Assembly: GCF_946478925.1 (NCBI RefSeq)
Contig: NZ_CAMLDP010000009.1
Coordinates: forward strand, 1-38,288
Source of the DNA: an uncultured Nitrososphaera sp.
GTDB lineage: Archaea > Thermoproteota > Nitrososphaeria > Nitrososphaerales > Nitrososphaeraceae
Length of the DNA: 38,288 bases
Direction: 5' to 3'
Part shown: piece after piece, positions 15,759 through 25,156 of the stretch
Layout of the letters: each line of letters opens with the position of its first letter
Position numbering within the stretch: position 1 is the stretch's first letter
Position numbers and translations under genes: made by a program
Notes under the pieces: model-generated
What the model was told of the DNA's origin: nothing
Seen by the model: the letters and a program-made list of their open reading frames with translations, nothing else
Databases searched by the model: none

Positions 15759-15896
15759 CTAGACCTTTGACAGCGCCTTGCGTTTGCTCTGGGCAATGTC
15801 TTCCTTTATCTTTTGCTCCAGAGAATCGCGCTCGGACTTTAGCTGCGCCTTGGCCTTTTCAAAGTGGCTTGAAATGTCGTTATTATTATTGCTCAT
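15759..15896 (-). CDS. 45-aa helical protein inside the ATP synthase operon
   Basis: Encodes a short protein: an Asn-rich start (SNNNNDI) and one long charged amphipathic helix (HFEKAKAQLKSERDSLEQKI and KEDIAQSKRKALSKV). Its ATG overlaps the TGA of subunit D (ATGA), so it is translationally coupled to it. The heptad-like pattern resembles a piece of a peripheral-stalk G/H subunit, and no ordinary G/H gene is present here. It could be a minimal stalk subunit or an assembly factor; this is inference from position and helix pattern. Confidence 0.75.
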   Translation of the reverse strand: MSNNNNDISSHFEKAKAQLKSERDSLEQKIKEDIAQSKRKALSKV

Positions 15897-16555
15897 GTGC
15901 TTGTTGTCGCCCCTGCCTCTGCCAGCTTTTTCCTGTCAAGGACTACTTTAACCTTCTTGATCCTGACAAACTCTTCCCGCTCGCGCTCTTCGAGCGTCGC
16001 CTTGATGAAGTAGACTGCTTCCTGGTACTGCGGGATGATGATGTATTCCAGCGCGTTGATGAGCTTTTGCGTGCGCTCTAGCTCCTTTGCAAGGCTGAAT
16101 ATCGCGTTCTCGTATTCTGCGGCCTTGCACACGGACGGGAGCACGTTCTTTATCAGTTTGGACGCCTTGTCGACCGACGCGTTCGTTTCAATAAAGCCGT
16201 AAGAGAGGTGCTGGCTTCCCTCGCGCGTTTTCACGGTAAGGGTCGGTATCTTGACGTCGACTATTCTGCGCACGTTGACGTCGGTCTCCATCACGCTCGG
16301 AGTCGAGTCTGAAATCGATTCCAGTGTGGTGGTGCCAAGCGTCATGTACGCGTTGTAGACTGCAGAATAAATCTCGCCGAGGGGCGACCAGATGTCTTCT
16401 CTGGCCTTGTTGGCCTCCTCTATCATCTCGTCTATCTTTTTCAGGAGCACTTCGCGCTTGTCGTCGAGGATCTTGTGCACCATCTTGGCTACCTGCATCG
16501 AGCGCCTTATCTTGATGAGCTCGATTTTTGTTGCAGTCACCCTTCTTGACGACAT
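15893..16555 (-). CDS. atpD: A-type ATP synthase subunit D
   Basis: Central shaft subunit, 220 aa. The conserved start VTATKIELIKIRRSMQVAKMVHKILDDKREVL and the C-terminal long helix (ALEYIIIPQYQEAVYFIKATLEEREREEF) are the two halves of the rotating coiled coil. It begins 4 bases after subunit B and overlaps the 45-aa gene by 4 bases. Confidence 0.96.
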   Translation of the reverse strand: MSSRRVTATKIELIKIRRSMQVAKMVHKILDDKREVLLKKIDEMIEEANKAREDIWSPLGEIYSAVYNAYMTLGTTTLESISDSTPSVMETDVNVRRIVDVKIPTLTVKTREGSQHLSYGFIETNASVDKASKLIKNVLPSVCKAAEYENAIFSLAKELERTQKLINALEYIIIPQYQEAVYFIKATLEEREREEFVRIKKVKVVLDRKKLAEAGATTST

Positions 16556-16559
16556 GTTG

Positions 16560-17954
16560 TCACTTGCTGCCGCCCTTGTAGTACGCCTTGATGTGCTTTT
16601 CCTTTATCTTGGTCAGCTCTGCCTCTGGGAGCGTCGACAGCACTTCCCATGCTCTGGCAAGCGTCTCGTCGAGGTTCCTGTTCTCGTCTGCAGCCTGCTT
16701 TAAGAAGTGGTTCTCGAACATGTCGCCTGCATCTAGATATTTCAGGTCAGTGCCTGTGAGGCCGGCGCGGCCGACGATTTCTGCCAGCGCACGCACTTCC
16801 TGAGCCCTAGAGTAGAGGTCGTACATCTGGTTTCCCACCTCCGGGTGGTCGGCGCGCGTCTTGCCCTCGCCAACCCCGTCCTTCATGAGCCTCGAAAGCG
16901 ACGACAGCACGTTCACCGGCGGGTAGATGCCCTTTCTGAAAAGGTCGCGTCCAAGCACTATCTGGCCCTCGGTGATGTATCCCGTAAGGTCGGGAATGGG
17001 GTGCGTGATGTCGTCTGCCGGCATCGAGAGGATCGGCACCTGTGTGACAGAACCGTTCTTGCCCTTTATCCTGCCTGCGCGCTCGTAGTTGTTTGCAAGG
17101 TCTGTGTACAGGTAGCCAGGGTAGCCCTTTCTGCCGGGCACTTCTTCCCTTGCCGCGGAAATTTCGCGCAGCGCCTCTGCATAGTTGGTCATGTCCGTCA
17201 GTATCGCAAGCACGTGCATCCCAAGGTCAAACGCGAGGTACTCTGCTACCGTCAGCGCGACTCTTGGCGTGATGATGCGCTCGATTGCCGGATCGTCTGC
17301 GAGGTTCAGGAACAATACGGAACGTCTTAGTGCGCCCGACTCTTCGAGGCTGCGCTTAAAGTATTGTGCCTCCGAGTACTGCACGCCGATTGCAGCGAAA
17401 ACGACCGCAAAGTCTTCCTTGGTGCCTACGACTGACGCCTGACGCGCAATCTGCGCTGCAAGGATGTTGTGTGGCATTCCAGAGCCTGAGAATATCGGCA
17501 GCTTTTGTCCGCGTACGAGCGTGAGCATACCGTCGATAACCGACACGCCGGTCTGGATGAACGACGTTGGGTATTCTCTGCGTTCAGGGTTCATTGGCTC
17601 GCCGTTGACGTCGAGGAACTTGTCGGCGATTGGCTCCGGGAGGCCGTCGTTTGGCCTTCCTAGCCCGTCAAACACCCTGCCTAGGAGCTCCTGCGACACG
17701 GGCATCTCCATGGTCTTGCCGAGGAACTTGGCCTTGGTTCCTGATACTGTAAGGCCGGTCGTCCCCTCAAAGACCTGGACCACAGCCTTGCCAAAGCCCA
17801 CTTCGAGGACCTTGCCAAGCCTGCGCTCGCCTTCCGCCGTCTCGATTTCAACCAGCTCGTCAAAGGACGCCTTGGTGATGCCGTCGATGACCATAAGCGG
17901 GCCCTTGATTTCTGCTACCTTTGTATATTCAATTCCAGATGCTGTTTCAGGCAA
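16560..17954 (-). CDS. atpB: A-type ATP synthase subunit B (non-catalytic)
   Basis: 464 aa regulatory nucleotide-binding subunit of the A1 hexamer. It has the family beta-barrel start ([23 protein letters not shown]) and the conserved [18 protein letters not shown] and [32 protein letters not shown] regions, but no Walker A loop, as expected for B. Translation starts at TTG 17952-17954 inside the last codons of subunit A, an 8-base overlap, so it is coupled to A. Confidence 0.97.
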   Translation of the reverse strand: MPETASGIEYTKVAEIKGPLMVIDGITKASFDELVEIETAEGERRLGKVLEVGFGKAVVQVFEGTTGLTVSGTKAKFLGKTMEMPVSQELLGRVFDGLGRPNDGLPEPIADKFLDVNGEPMNPERREYPTSFIQTGVSVIDGMLTLVRGQKLPIFSGSGMPHNILAAQIARQASVVGTKEDFAVVFAAIGVQYSEAQYFKRSLEESGALRRSVLFLNLADDPAIERIITPRVALTVAEYLAFDLGMHVLAILTDMTNYAEALREISAAREEVPGRKGYPGYLYTDLANNYERAGRIKGKNGSVTQVPILSMPADDITHPIPDLTGYITEGQIVLGRDLFRKGIYPPVNVLSSLSRLMKDGVGEGKTRADHPEVGNQMYDLYSRAQEVRALAEIVGRAGLTGTDLKYLDAGDMFENHFLKQAADENRNLDETLARAWEVLSTLPEAELTKIKEKHIKAYYKGGSK

Positions 17955-19749
17955 CTACTTTAACCTCCTCTGTCTTGGTCGCTGCGCCTCCCAGTTTGCG
18001 GAAGCCCTCCTCAAGGGCCTTGTCTAGGTCCGCCAGCTTTGACAGCTGGTCTTCGGGTATGTCGAACTTGGCTTTCAAGAGCTGCGGGATTATCGGCATT
18101 GCACGAATGTCTGCAAGTGAGACTTCTGCTTTCAACGCCTTTTGTGCTTCCTTGAAGAACTTGACCATCAATTTTACCAATTTGACTTGTTTCTCTGGAC
18201 TGCAGTAGGTGTCTATCTTGTCAAACGAGTTCTGCTGGAGGATGCCGATTTTTATCATCCTTGCCACTTCGAGCACCAGCTTTTCCTCGTCCGGCAATGC
18301 TTCAGGCCCAAGTAGCCTGACGATTTCCTTCAGCGTGTCTTCCCTCTGCAGGATGTGATACGACTCGCCACGGAGCTCGTACCAGTCGCCGGACACGTTT
18401 TCCTTCCACCACTTTGCAACGTCCTCAAGGTATCCAGAGTACGACTGCATCCAGTTGATGGATGGGTAGTGCCTTGAATACGCAAGCCTCGTGTCAAGCG
18501 CCCAGAAGGTCTTGATGAACCTGATAGTGTGTGTCGTCACCGGCTCGGTAAAGTCTGCGCCTGAAGGCGACACTGCGCCTACCAGTGTCACAGAGCCTGC
18601 CCTGTCGGGAGAGCCAAGGGCGCGCACGCGTCCTGCTCTTTCATAGAACTCGGCAAGCCTTGACGCCAAGTATGAAGGATAGCCTTCCTCTGCCGGCATC
18701 TCTTCGAGGCGGCCCGACATTTCACGGAGCGCCTCTGCCCACCTGCTCGTAGAATCGGCCACGAGCACGACATCATAGCCCATGTCGCGATAGTATTCTG
18801 CCATGGTTACGCCGGTGTAGATGGACGCCTCTCTTGCCGCCACAGGCATGTTACTGGTATTGGCAACAAGCACGGTCCTTTCCATGAGCGACCTGCCTGA
18901 CCTCGGGTCGATGAGGTGCGGGAACTCGACGAGCACTTCGGTCATCTCGTTTCCGCGCTCGCCGCAGCCGATGTAGACTACGACTTTAGAGTCGGCCCAC
19001 TTGGCAATCTGGTGCAGGGTCACGGTCTTGCCCGTGCCAAAGCCTCCCGGGATTGCGCCTGTTCCGCCCTTTGCAATCGGAAAGTAAGTGTCAATGATGC
19101 GCTGGCCTGTCACGAGCGGGACGGTCGGGTCATAGCGCTCGGCATAAGGCCTTGGCTTGCGTACCGGCCACTTGTGGTACATTTTCAATTGCGCCGTCTT
19201 GCCGTCCTTTTCAGTGGTAGCGATGATGTGCTCTATGTCATAGTCGCCTTCCTGAGCAATGTCAGTGAGCTTGGCGCCCTTGGCGTGGTCTGGCGGGACC
19301 AGAATCTTGTTTACCAGAAGCGGCGTCTCCTCGACTGTGCCAAGGATAAAGCCAGGGCCTACTTCGTCGCCCTTTTTCATCACCGGCTTGAAATGATATT
19401 TCTTTTTCATGTCGACAGGAGTTGTCTGTATTCCCCTGCCGATGAACGCGCCCGATTTGGCTGCAATTTCGTCAAGCGGTCTCTGGATGCCGTCGTATAT
19501 CTTGCCTATTACGCCCGGGCCCAGGAGCACGGACAATGGTTGCCCGGTGCCGACCACCGGCTCGCCTGGCTTTAACCCCGATGTTGACTCGTATACCTGG
19601 ATGAATGCCACGTCGCCCGTCAGCCTGATGACTTCGCCGATGAGCTTTGAATCTCCTACTTCGACCGTTTCGTACATCTTTGCCGCGGACATGCCGTCTG
19701 CCTTGACTGCAGGACCGCTAACCCACACAATGCGTCCTTTGGCTACCAT
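17947..19749 (-). CDS. atpA: A-type ATP synthase subunit A (catalytic)
   Basis: 600 aa catalytic subunit that makes or hydrolyses ATP. Walker A GGFGTGKT is at 235-242, preceded by the non-homologous insert region typical of A/V-type A subunits (about 110-200). The Walker B region is [17 protein letters not shown], and the [11 protein letters not shown] segment carries the catalytic Glu. It starts at ATG 5 bases after subunit E ends and overlaps subunit B. Confidence 0.97.
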   Translation of the reverse strand: MVAKGRIVWVSGPAVKADGMSAAKMYETVEVGDSKLIGEVIRLTGDVAFIQVYESTSGLKPGEPVVGTGQPLSVLLGPGVIGKIYDGIQRPLDEIAAKSGAFIGRGIQTTPVDMKKKYHFKPVMKKGDEVGPGFILGTVEETPLLVNKILVPPDHAKGAKLTDIAQEGDYDIEHIIATTEKDGKTAQLKMYHKWPVRKPRPYAERYDPTVPLVTGQRIIDTYFPIAKGGTGAIPGGFGTGKTVTLHQIAKWADSKVVVYIGCGERGNEMTEVLVEFPHLIDPRSGRSLMERTVLVANTSNMPVAAREASIYTGVTMAEYYRDMGYDVVLVADSTSRWAEALREMSGRLEEMPAEEGYPSYLASRLAEFYERAGRVRALGSPDRAGSVTLVGAVSPSGADFTEPVTTHTIRFIKTFWALDTRLAYSRHYPSINWMQSYSGYLEDVAKWWKENVSGDWYELRGESYHILQREDTLKEIVRLLGPEALPDEEKLVLEVARMIKIGILQQNSFDKIDTYCSPEKQVKLVKLMVKFFKEAQKALKAEVSLADIRAMPIIPQLLKAKFDIPEDQLSKLADLDKALEEGFRKLGGAATKTEEVKVVA

Positions 19750-19753
19750 ACTA

Positions 19754-20380
19754 TTATTCCTCTCCTGCCTCTCCTCTCAACATTCGTGCAATATTTTTCC
19801 TTATTAAAGGTTTGAGTCGCTCGATCCTCGAATCAAGCGTGTTGTCAAACGACATCGTGCCGTCTGCCGATTTCACCCGGACGCCTCCTATTGCGCTTAT
19901 CGGCTGGTCTGAGACCTTTACCTTGAACTTGGGGTTCTTTTTCGATAGGTCCGCGACTATTTTTTTCACCTGCTCGGCGTCATTCTTGTTGCATTCGACT
20001 ATTACTTCATCAGAGCCAACAGAGGGAACGCTTTCCTCGACTAACTTGGCCAGAAGTGACCGGTAGCTTTCGTCCTTGCTAGACGACGCAAGCCACGACT
20101 TGGCGCGCTCAAATGCCTCGTTGACGTCGGTCTCTATCATGAGAAGCTCCTTGTTGCGCGCCGACAACCTGCTAGAACCCACTATCTGGCGCTTTAGGTT
20201 CTCGGCCTGCTTTTTGGCAGACTCGATTATCCTTGCGCGCTCGGCGTCAAGCTTGCTCCTTGACGCTTCAAGGTTCTTTAGCGATTCCTGGTAAGCCGAA
20301 TCAACTTGCGAGATCAACTCTGTTTCTTTTTGAGATAAAACTTTGTTTATGGTTCGCTCTAGGGCAGAATTCGAACTCAT
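19754..20380 (-). CDS. atpE: A-type ATP synthase subunit E (peripheral stalk)
   Basis: 208 aa. A long N-terminal helix (residues about 5-75, rich in Glu, Lys, Ala and Arg) and a C-terminal alpha/beta head ([59 protein letters not shown]) match the E subunit, the outer stalk that holds the A1 head. It is the first gene of the minus-strand ATPase run. The partner helix (G/H) is not seen as a normal gene. Confidence 0.95.
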   Translation of the reverse strand: MSSNSALERTINKVLSQKETELISQVDSAYQESLKNLEASRSKLDAERARIIESAKKQAENLKRQIVGSSRLSARNKELLMIETDVNEAFERAKSWLASSSKDESYRSLLAKLVEESVPSVGSDEVIVECNKNDAEQVKKIVADLSKKNPKFKVKVSDQPISAIGGVRVKSADGTMSFDNTLDSRIERLKPLIRKNIARMLRGEAGEE

Positions 20381-20405
20381 ACTGAGGACTCTGCCCGTTC
20401 CTCGT

Positions 20406-20415
20406 GATTTTAACC
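20406..20415 (-). promoter_or_regulatory. box A of the ATP synthase operon
   Basis: GGTTAAAATC on the minus strand is centred about 30 nt before the atpE start and overlaps the end of the Mut7-C gene. It predicts a leader of only a few bases. Confidence 0.45.
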
Positions 20416-20895
20416 TTTTGATGCTGCGGCCAGGCGGTCCTCAAGGGTCTTGGCAAAGGCCCTTATCCGCCCGAGGTGGCCCCCGTCCCAGTACACCTTT
20501 CGGCAGTCCGCGCACTGCCAGAACCCCTCGTGCCGGGCAAGGACGGTCGCCGGCACCAGCCCGTCCACCTCCTCCGGCCTTTTCTGGGCTAGAGCGCCGT
20601 TGCATGAGGTGCACCTAGAGCCCATCCGGGAAAGGTCCGCAGAGATGCCCAGTTTTTCGAAAATGTGCGCCATGTCTTCAAGGTCACTTGTACCTTCCAC
20701 GAGCACGCCCTGCCTGCCCTGCTTCATCATGCGCTTGAAAAGCTCCTTGTCTGCCGTGAGGATTACCCTGCCCTGCTCGGCTGCAAGGCGCAGTATCTCG
20801 TTGTCGCTTGTGTCCGGCACGTATAGCGTGTCAAAGCCGAAAATGCGCATCTTGCGGGCGACGCTACCAAGCATCGCGTCCGCAAGGAACTTCAT
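20410..20895 (-). CDS. Mut7-C domain nuclease (PIN-like) with zinc ribbon
   Basis: 161 aa protein of the Mut7-C (DUF82) family, a PIN-like RNase fold named after C. elegans MUT-7. KFLADAMLGSVARKMRIFGFDT is the signature start (Asp6), followed by VPDTSDNEI and VILTADKELFKR, which carry the other acidic residues. A C-terminal zinc ribbon has C95/C98 and C128/C131. The long in-frame extension upstream is rejected because it lies inside the CBS gene. Its ATG overlaps the TGA of the CBS gene, so the two are translationally coupled. RNA cleavage is predicted from the family, not shown. Confidence 0.9.
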   Translation of the reverse strand: MKFLADAMLGSVARKMRIFGFDTLYVPDTSDNEILRLAAEQGRVILTADKELFKRMMKQGRQGVLVEGTSDLEDMAHIFEKLGISADLSRMGSRCTSCNGALAQKRPEEVDGLVPATVLARHEGFWQCADCRKVYWDGGHLGRIRAFAKTLEDRLAAASKG

Positions 20896-21491
20896 GCAGA
20901 CTCGGGGGGCGTAGCCTCGCCGCGGCACACTTCGCAGACAAAAGTGCCCTCGTCGAACTGCAAGAGGTCGGACCACTCGCCGCACTCGTCGCAATAGCCG
21001 GACACCTTGCCCGCCGGCCTCCCAAGCTCGCCTCTTATAATCCCGGCCTTTTCCGACACGACGTCGACCAGGTCAGGGGTAACGGCGATAACGTCAGAAG
21101 CGGAAATTATCCCAACCAGCCGGTTCTTGTACACCACGCCCAGGCGCTTTATCCCGTGCTTGCGCAGAAGGCGCGCGGCCTCGGTGATGCCCTCCTGGCT
21201 TTCGATGGTGTGCAGGTCCCGCATCACGTCACCTACCTTTATCGCGCTCGGCTTGACGTCTTTTGCGACTGCCTGCGTCACGATATCATAGTCGGTTACC
21301 AGCCCCACCGGCTTGTCGTCTTTGTCCATTATGATGATGCTGCCGATGTTTTCGGACTTCATCTTTTTCGCGACTTCGTGCACGGTGTCTTGAGGGGATG
21401 CGCTGATGACGGGACTGTTCATGATGTCGCGTACAATCACGCGCGTAGTCATGTTTGCGTCGGCGTGCTCCCTGACTGGCTTTTTTACCAC
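20892..21491 (-). CDS. CBS-pair protein with C-terminal zinc ribbon
   Basis: Two CBS domains (about 18-75 and 84-140), each with the TDYDI- or SASDVI-type end that binds adenine nucleotides, then a linker and a zinc ribbon with C167/C170 and C186/C189. CBS pairs usually sense AMP, ATP or SAM and control a partner. The overlapping downstream Mut7-C nuclease is the obvious candidate partner. The GTG start at 21491 is supported by an AATTAAAATG box A centred about 25 nt upstream, which overlaps the rqcH stop codon. Confidence 0.92.
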   Translation of the reverse strand: MVKKPVREHADANMTTRVIVRDIMNSPVISASPQDTVHEVAKKMKSENIGSIIIMDKDDKPVGLVTDYDIVTQAVAKDVKPSAIKVGDVMRDLHTIESQEGITEAARLLRKHGIKRLGVVYKNRLVGIISASDVIAVTPDLVDVVSEKAGIIRGELGRPAGKVSGYCDECGEWSDLLQFDEGTFVCEVCRGEATPPESA

Positions 21492-21514
21492 GTGAACTGT
21501 TGTGCGGCGGCATT

Positions 21515-23515
21515 TTAATTACTTTTGCTGCTGGTGCCGCCAGCAGCACTGCCGCCGCCCTTGGCTGCAAACGAGATTTTTGACTGGCCCGTGGGAAGTG
21601 CGCGCACAAAGTCGTCCAGGCTGATGCGCTTTACCGTCTCTGCAAGCTCTTCCTCCTTCCCATCGTCCGCTGCGGCAGCAGACACGAGCGCCGCCTTGGC
21701 TTTTTTTGCAGCGCTCATCGGGTCAAGCCCGCCCTGCAAGAGGACGGCGTACACCAGCGATCTCTTTTTCACCGCTTCTTCCGGCCCGCACACGAGCGCC
21801 TGCCTTTCGCTCACCAGCTCTATTCCGATTGCCAAGCGGACCTCCACTCCCTTGACATAGCTTCTCTTGCCCTCTATAACGAACGAGCCCTTGGGCAGGA
21901 ACTGGCCCGTGGGCGCCCCTTTCTTTATCTGCTCGGGAAAGACCCAGTAGGCGTCGGCGCTAGAGAGGCCGTCCTTCCAGGCCCTGCTAAACGACACGGT
22001 CGCCTGCGCGACTTGCGCAAGCGACTGCTCCAGCTTTCCCTCCCTTGCCGGCGCCGCGGCGTTTTTCACGATGAAAAACGGCGAGCCGTGCACCTCGGCG
22101 TGAAAGACAATGTCGTCCTCCGTCAGATGCTTGCGCACGAGGGCCGAGTTGGACGACGCGTCGCGCCCTCCGATCGCAAGCAGGCCGTCCCCAGTCACGA
22201 ACCATCGGTAGCGCTCGTACCATTCCTTTGCGGCCTGCTTTTGCACGACCATTTTCTTGTGGATGGCAGCGGTCTGGCCGCGCAGCTTTTCAATCTGCGC
22301 AAGGAGTTTTGCGCGGGCTTCCTCTATCGAGGCGTTGCCCCGCTCCATCTCTTTTGCGCGGGCAAAGAGCATGGAACTCAGTTTTGCAAGGTTCTGCTGG
22401 ACCTCGATGTTTTCGCCGGCCACCTGCACGTACTTTATTCCCTTTTCTATGACGACTGCGGCCGAGTTTGCCGCAAGCACGCCCTTTATCGCGTCGTCGC
22501 CCGGATTAGAATATGAAACCGCCATCAATTCGCCGGCGAGCTTGCGTATAGCCGCCGCTTTTTGCAGCACCTCCTCCTTGGCCTTGTTCTGCTCCGCAAG
22601 GTCATGCTCTAGGACCGCAATCTGCCTGTCGATTTCCACCGTCCTTGAGCTTTTGCCGATGTCCAGTATCTCGTTGCTGAGCACTTCGTCAAGCGCCTCC
22701 ATGTAGGTGGGCACCTTTTTTGCTTCCAGCTTTTTGGCTTCCTCCGTGATTATCGGCAGCGCGTCTACAGGTTTTCCGTCCTGCATGATGACCACCGGCT
22801 CGTGGTTCCTGCCGGCGCTGACATCGTCTACGAGCGACTTTATCGTGGAAAATATCCTGCCCACCTCCTCGTCTGCCAGCTGCCCTGCCTGCCTTTGCGG
22901 CTCGATGCCTGCCCTCTTGGCAACCTCCTCCACGAATTTCTTGGGCATAGAAAGCCCCCTGCCTATCCAGCGCAGCACGTCAAGGTTTTTCGCCTCGTTT
23001 CGCAGCGCAAGCATCTGTTCAAGCGACAGCGCAAAGACGTCAACTCCTCTCTGCGGAGGAAAAGCGTACCGGAGGCCAACCTTGAGCGTGCGGTGGCGCA
23101 CCTCTATCGGCCGCAATATGGCAAGAATCTGCATTTCAGAGTCGCAGATGATGATGTTGCCGTCGCCAAAGAACTCGCAAACCACAATCCGCGCCTGCCC
23201 GTCCAGCCGGCGCAGCCGCAGCGTGGCGATGCGCTCGCTTCCGGCCTGCTCCACCGACTCTACGCGTGCCCTTTCCAGCTCTGCTATTGCGGCGCGCTCT
23301 AGCGAATTGTCCTCCACCGGCTTGAACTTTAGTTTCGTAACCCAGATGCCCCTTGCCGACAAAACTAACATGATGTCCTCCTGTGTCGGGTGGTGCAGGC
23401 GCAAGAGGAGCGAGTCCTTTGTCACGGCGTTTACCGCCGAAATATAGTGCCCGGAGGCCACCCTGGCGCCTATCTCGTTCACGAGGTAGCGCAATTCCAC
23501 TCCGGAAAGCTCCAT
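21515..23515 (-). CDS. rqcH: RqcH/Rqc2/NEMF homologue (NFACT protein)
   Basis: 666 aa. NFACT-N/FbpA-like N-terminal half, coiled coil at about 300-435, then NFACT-R with WYERYRWF (432-439), GGRDA (449-453) and HAEVHG (472-477). These are hallmarks of RqcH/NEMF, which binds split large ribosomal subunits carrying stalled peptidyl-tRNA and recruits tRNA for C-terminal tailing. The C-terminus ends in a Gly/Ser/Ala/Lys-rich tail. ATG 23515 is chosen over the longer frame because a CTAATATT box A (23540-23547) is centred 28 nt upstream and ELSGVELRYLVNEI is the usual start. Same direction as the CBS and Mut7-C genes. Confidence 0.95.
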   Translation of the reverse strand: MELSGVELRYLVNEIGARVASGHYISAVNAVTKDSLLLRLHHPTQEDIMLVLSARGIWVTKLKFKPVEDNSLERAAIAELERARVESVEQAGSERIATLRLRRLDGQARIVVCEFFGDGNIIICDSEMQILAILRPIEVRHRTLKVGLRYAFPPQRGVDVFALSLEQMLALRNEAKNLDVLRWIGRGLSMPKKFVEEVAKRAGIEPQRQAGQLADEEVGRIFSTIKSLVDDVSAGRNHEPVVIMQDGKPVDALPIITEEAKKLEAKKVPTYMEALDEVLSNEILDIGKSSRTVEIDRQIAVLEHDLAEQNKAKEEVLQKAAAIRKLAGELMAVSYSNPGDDAIKGVLAANSAAVVIEKGIKYVQVAGENIEVQQNLAKLSSMLFARAKEMERGNASIEEARAKLLAQIEKLRGQTAAIHKKMVVQKQAAKEWYERYRWFVTGDGLLAIGGRDASSNSALVRKHLTEDDIVFHAEVHGSPFFIVKNAAAPAREGKLEQSLAQVAQATVSFSRAWKDGLSSADAYWVFPEQIKKGAPTGQFLPKGSFVIEGKRSYVKGVEVRLAIGIELVSERQALVCGPEEAVKKRSLVYAVLLQGGLDPMSAAKKAKAALVSAAAADDGKEEELAETVKRISLDDFVRALPTGQSKISFAAKGGGSAAGGTSSKSN

Positions 23516-23539
23516 GCTCGGTATTAGTGAGAAGGCGAC

Positions 23540-23547
23540 AATATTAG
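23540..23547 (-). promoter_or_regulatory. box A of rqcH
   Basis: CTAATATT on the minus strand, centred about 28 nt before the ATG at 23515. It decides between that start and the longer open frame. Confidence 0.45.
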
Positions 23548-23609
23548 TCCTCGGGTGCGCTCTCTGCCGCAAGCAAGGCTTAAATTAATTCGGGACGTGG
23601 CTCTCCTCT

Positions 23610-23873
23610 GTGTCAGGCGGCAGTGGCGACGACGACAGCAGCAAGAACCCGGCAAACATAATCGGCAGGGTGTATGCGGTGAGCACGCTCCTTGCCGTGA
23701 TAATCGCGGTGCCGGCGGTTGCAGTCGCGGTGATAACGCACTTTGTGTTCCAGGCAGAGATCGTAGTCACGCTTGCGGCTTCGCTGATCGCGCTTTTCGT
23801 GTCGATGGGTTTTGGCATCAGGCTCGCCAAGCGCTTTGCAAGGGCGCCCCAAAAAAGCGGCAGTGGCGCGTGA
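23610..23873 (+). CDS. small two-helix membrane protein (87 aa)
   Basis: Ser/Gly/Asp-rich start, two hydrophobic helices (about 18-45 and 48-68) and a basic tail (RLAKRFARAPQKSG) likely on the cytosolic side. The GTG start is supported by CTTAAATTAAT (23579-23589) centred 26 nt upstream. Function unknown. Confidence 0.65.
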   Translation: MSGGSGDDDSSKNPANIIGRVYAVSTLLAVIIAVPAVAVAVITHFVFQAEIVVTLAASLIALFVSMGFGIRLAKRFARAPQKSGSGA

Positions 23874-23912
23874 GACGGCTAAACTTATTTACGATGTTGC
23901 GTAATTTGTCTC

Positions 23913-25112
23913 ATGAATAGTGGAAATGACACGTTTTTCGTGCGGATAAATGGGGTGCTGCCTGACAGCGGCAGCAGGGAAGGAGGACAAGGAGGAGGGG
24001 CGCACACCTCGATCTCGGTTTTTTCAGGAGGTTTTCACCTGCTGGTCGACGCCGGCGGCGGGGTGGCCGACAGCGTGAAAAAGGGTGCGTCGGACCTTGG
24101 CTACAAGCAAGAGCCGGACGCAATACTGCTGACGCATAGCAGGCGCGAGCACGTAAGCGACCTTGCTTCTTTTCCCGGCAAAAAAATATTCTGCACGAGC
24201 GAGTGCGCGGACCAAGTTGCAAAAGAACTCCAGATTGACAGGTCGCGCTTTGCGACCGTAGCTGCCGGCCAGCCGTTTGAGGCAGGCCCGTTTTCCATAG
24301 TGCCGCTTGCGGCAGACAACGCCGGCGACAGCCCGGGTTTTCCCGGCTCGCTCATCTACGTCATCAGGGCAGGCGACAGGAAGGTCGTGGCAGGATGGGA
24401 CTTTATCAAATTGCAGAACGCCGACGCAGAACTGATGTGGGGCTCTGACCTCGTGGTGCTCGGCACAGAGACGTACAACGACCACCCCTCTACGGGCATG
24501 ATTTCAGTCACGCAGGCGTACCACTTGGTCAAGGCGTGGAATGCCAAGGACTGCTACATCCTGCATTACAGCGGCGAAAAAGACCTCGAAGACGCCAAGA
24601 ACCAGTGGCACCGCGGGCCGGCAGGGCCGCTGCCCCCGGAGGAGCTGCAAAAGGCGATAGACGATTATTTGCAAATCTCCGGACTGGAGAACAGGACCAG
24701 CATCAAAGTCGCCCGGCAGGGCATGGTGTGGAGGCCGGCCGCTACTGCCGAAAGCGCCGGGGAGGACAAGGAGCCGGTGGGAAGCAAGATCGAGATCGAG
24801 GCCTTGGAGAAATACGTGTTTGGCATCGAGAAGATGCCGGGCAACAAGCTGATGTTCATGCTTGAAGACAGCATAAGCAGGCAGGAAAACGAGTTTGTCA
24901 ACCCGAAACGCATGAATAGCGACGGCAACTCGCTGCATGCCGACGGGATAAAGAGCATGATGATGAAGGGGCCCGAGCTTGATCTGGTGCTGTCCGGTAC
25001 AACAGTGAAGACGAGCATCATAAAGGGCAAAAAGCCGCTGTTTGCCGGCGATATACGAGTGAGCGAGCGCGACGCAAAAAAGCTGTCAAGGTACATCCGG
25101 GAGAACTTTTAG
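23913..25112 (+). CDS. metallo-beta-lactamase-fold protein with degenerate metal motif
   Basis: Residues about 5-235 look like an MBL-fold domain: LLVDAGGG (Asp46), then ILLTHSRREHVSDL where the classic H-x-H-x-D-H reads H75-S-R77-R-E79-H80, then VVAGWDF and a late DCYILHYSGEKD. Two of the four ligands are changed (His to Arg, Asp to Glu), so it may hold one metal, a different metal or none. After a Pro/Glu-rich region, residues about 260-399 form a second alpha/beta domain (SKIEIEALEKYVFGIEKMPG) I do not recognise. ACTTATTTAC 25 nt upstream supports the ATG. Substrate unknown. Confidence 0.85.
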   Translation: MNSGNDTFFVRINGVLPDSGSREGGQGGGAHTSISVFSGGFHLLVDAGGGVADSVKKGASDLGYKQEPDAILLTHSRREHVSDLASFPGKKIFCTSECADQVAKELQIDRSRFATVAAGQPFEAGPFSIVPLAADNAGDSPGFPGSLIYVIRAGDRKVVAGWDFIKLQNADAELMWGSDLVVLGTETYNDHPSTGMISVTQAYHLVKAWNAKDCYILHYSGEKDLEDAKNQWHRGPAGPLPPEELQKAIDDYLQISGLENRTSIKVARQGMVWRPAATAESAGEDKEPVGSKIEIEALEKYVFGIEKMPGNKLMFMLEDSISRQENEFVNPKRMNSDGNSLHADGIKSMMMKGPELDLVLSGTTVKTSIIKGKKPLFAGDIRVSERDAKKLSRYIRENF

Positions 25113-25156
25113 AGATCTGGAAAAATGGTCATATAGCCGAAGGCCGAAGTTTCGCC

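Noticed and set aside
22707..23447. 246-codon plus-strand frame opposite rqcH
   Set aside because: Ser-rich shadow of a well-supported gene, no motif.
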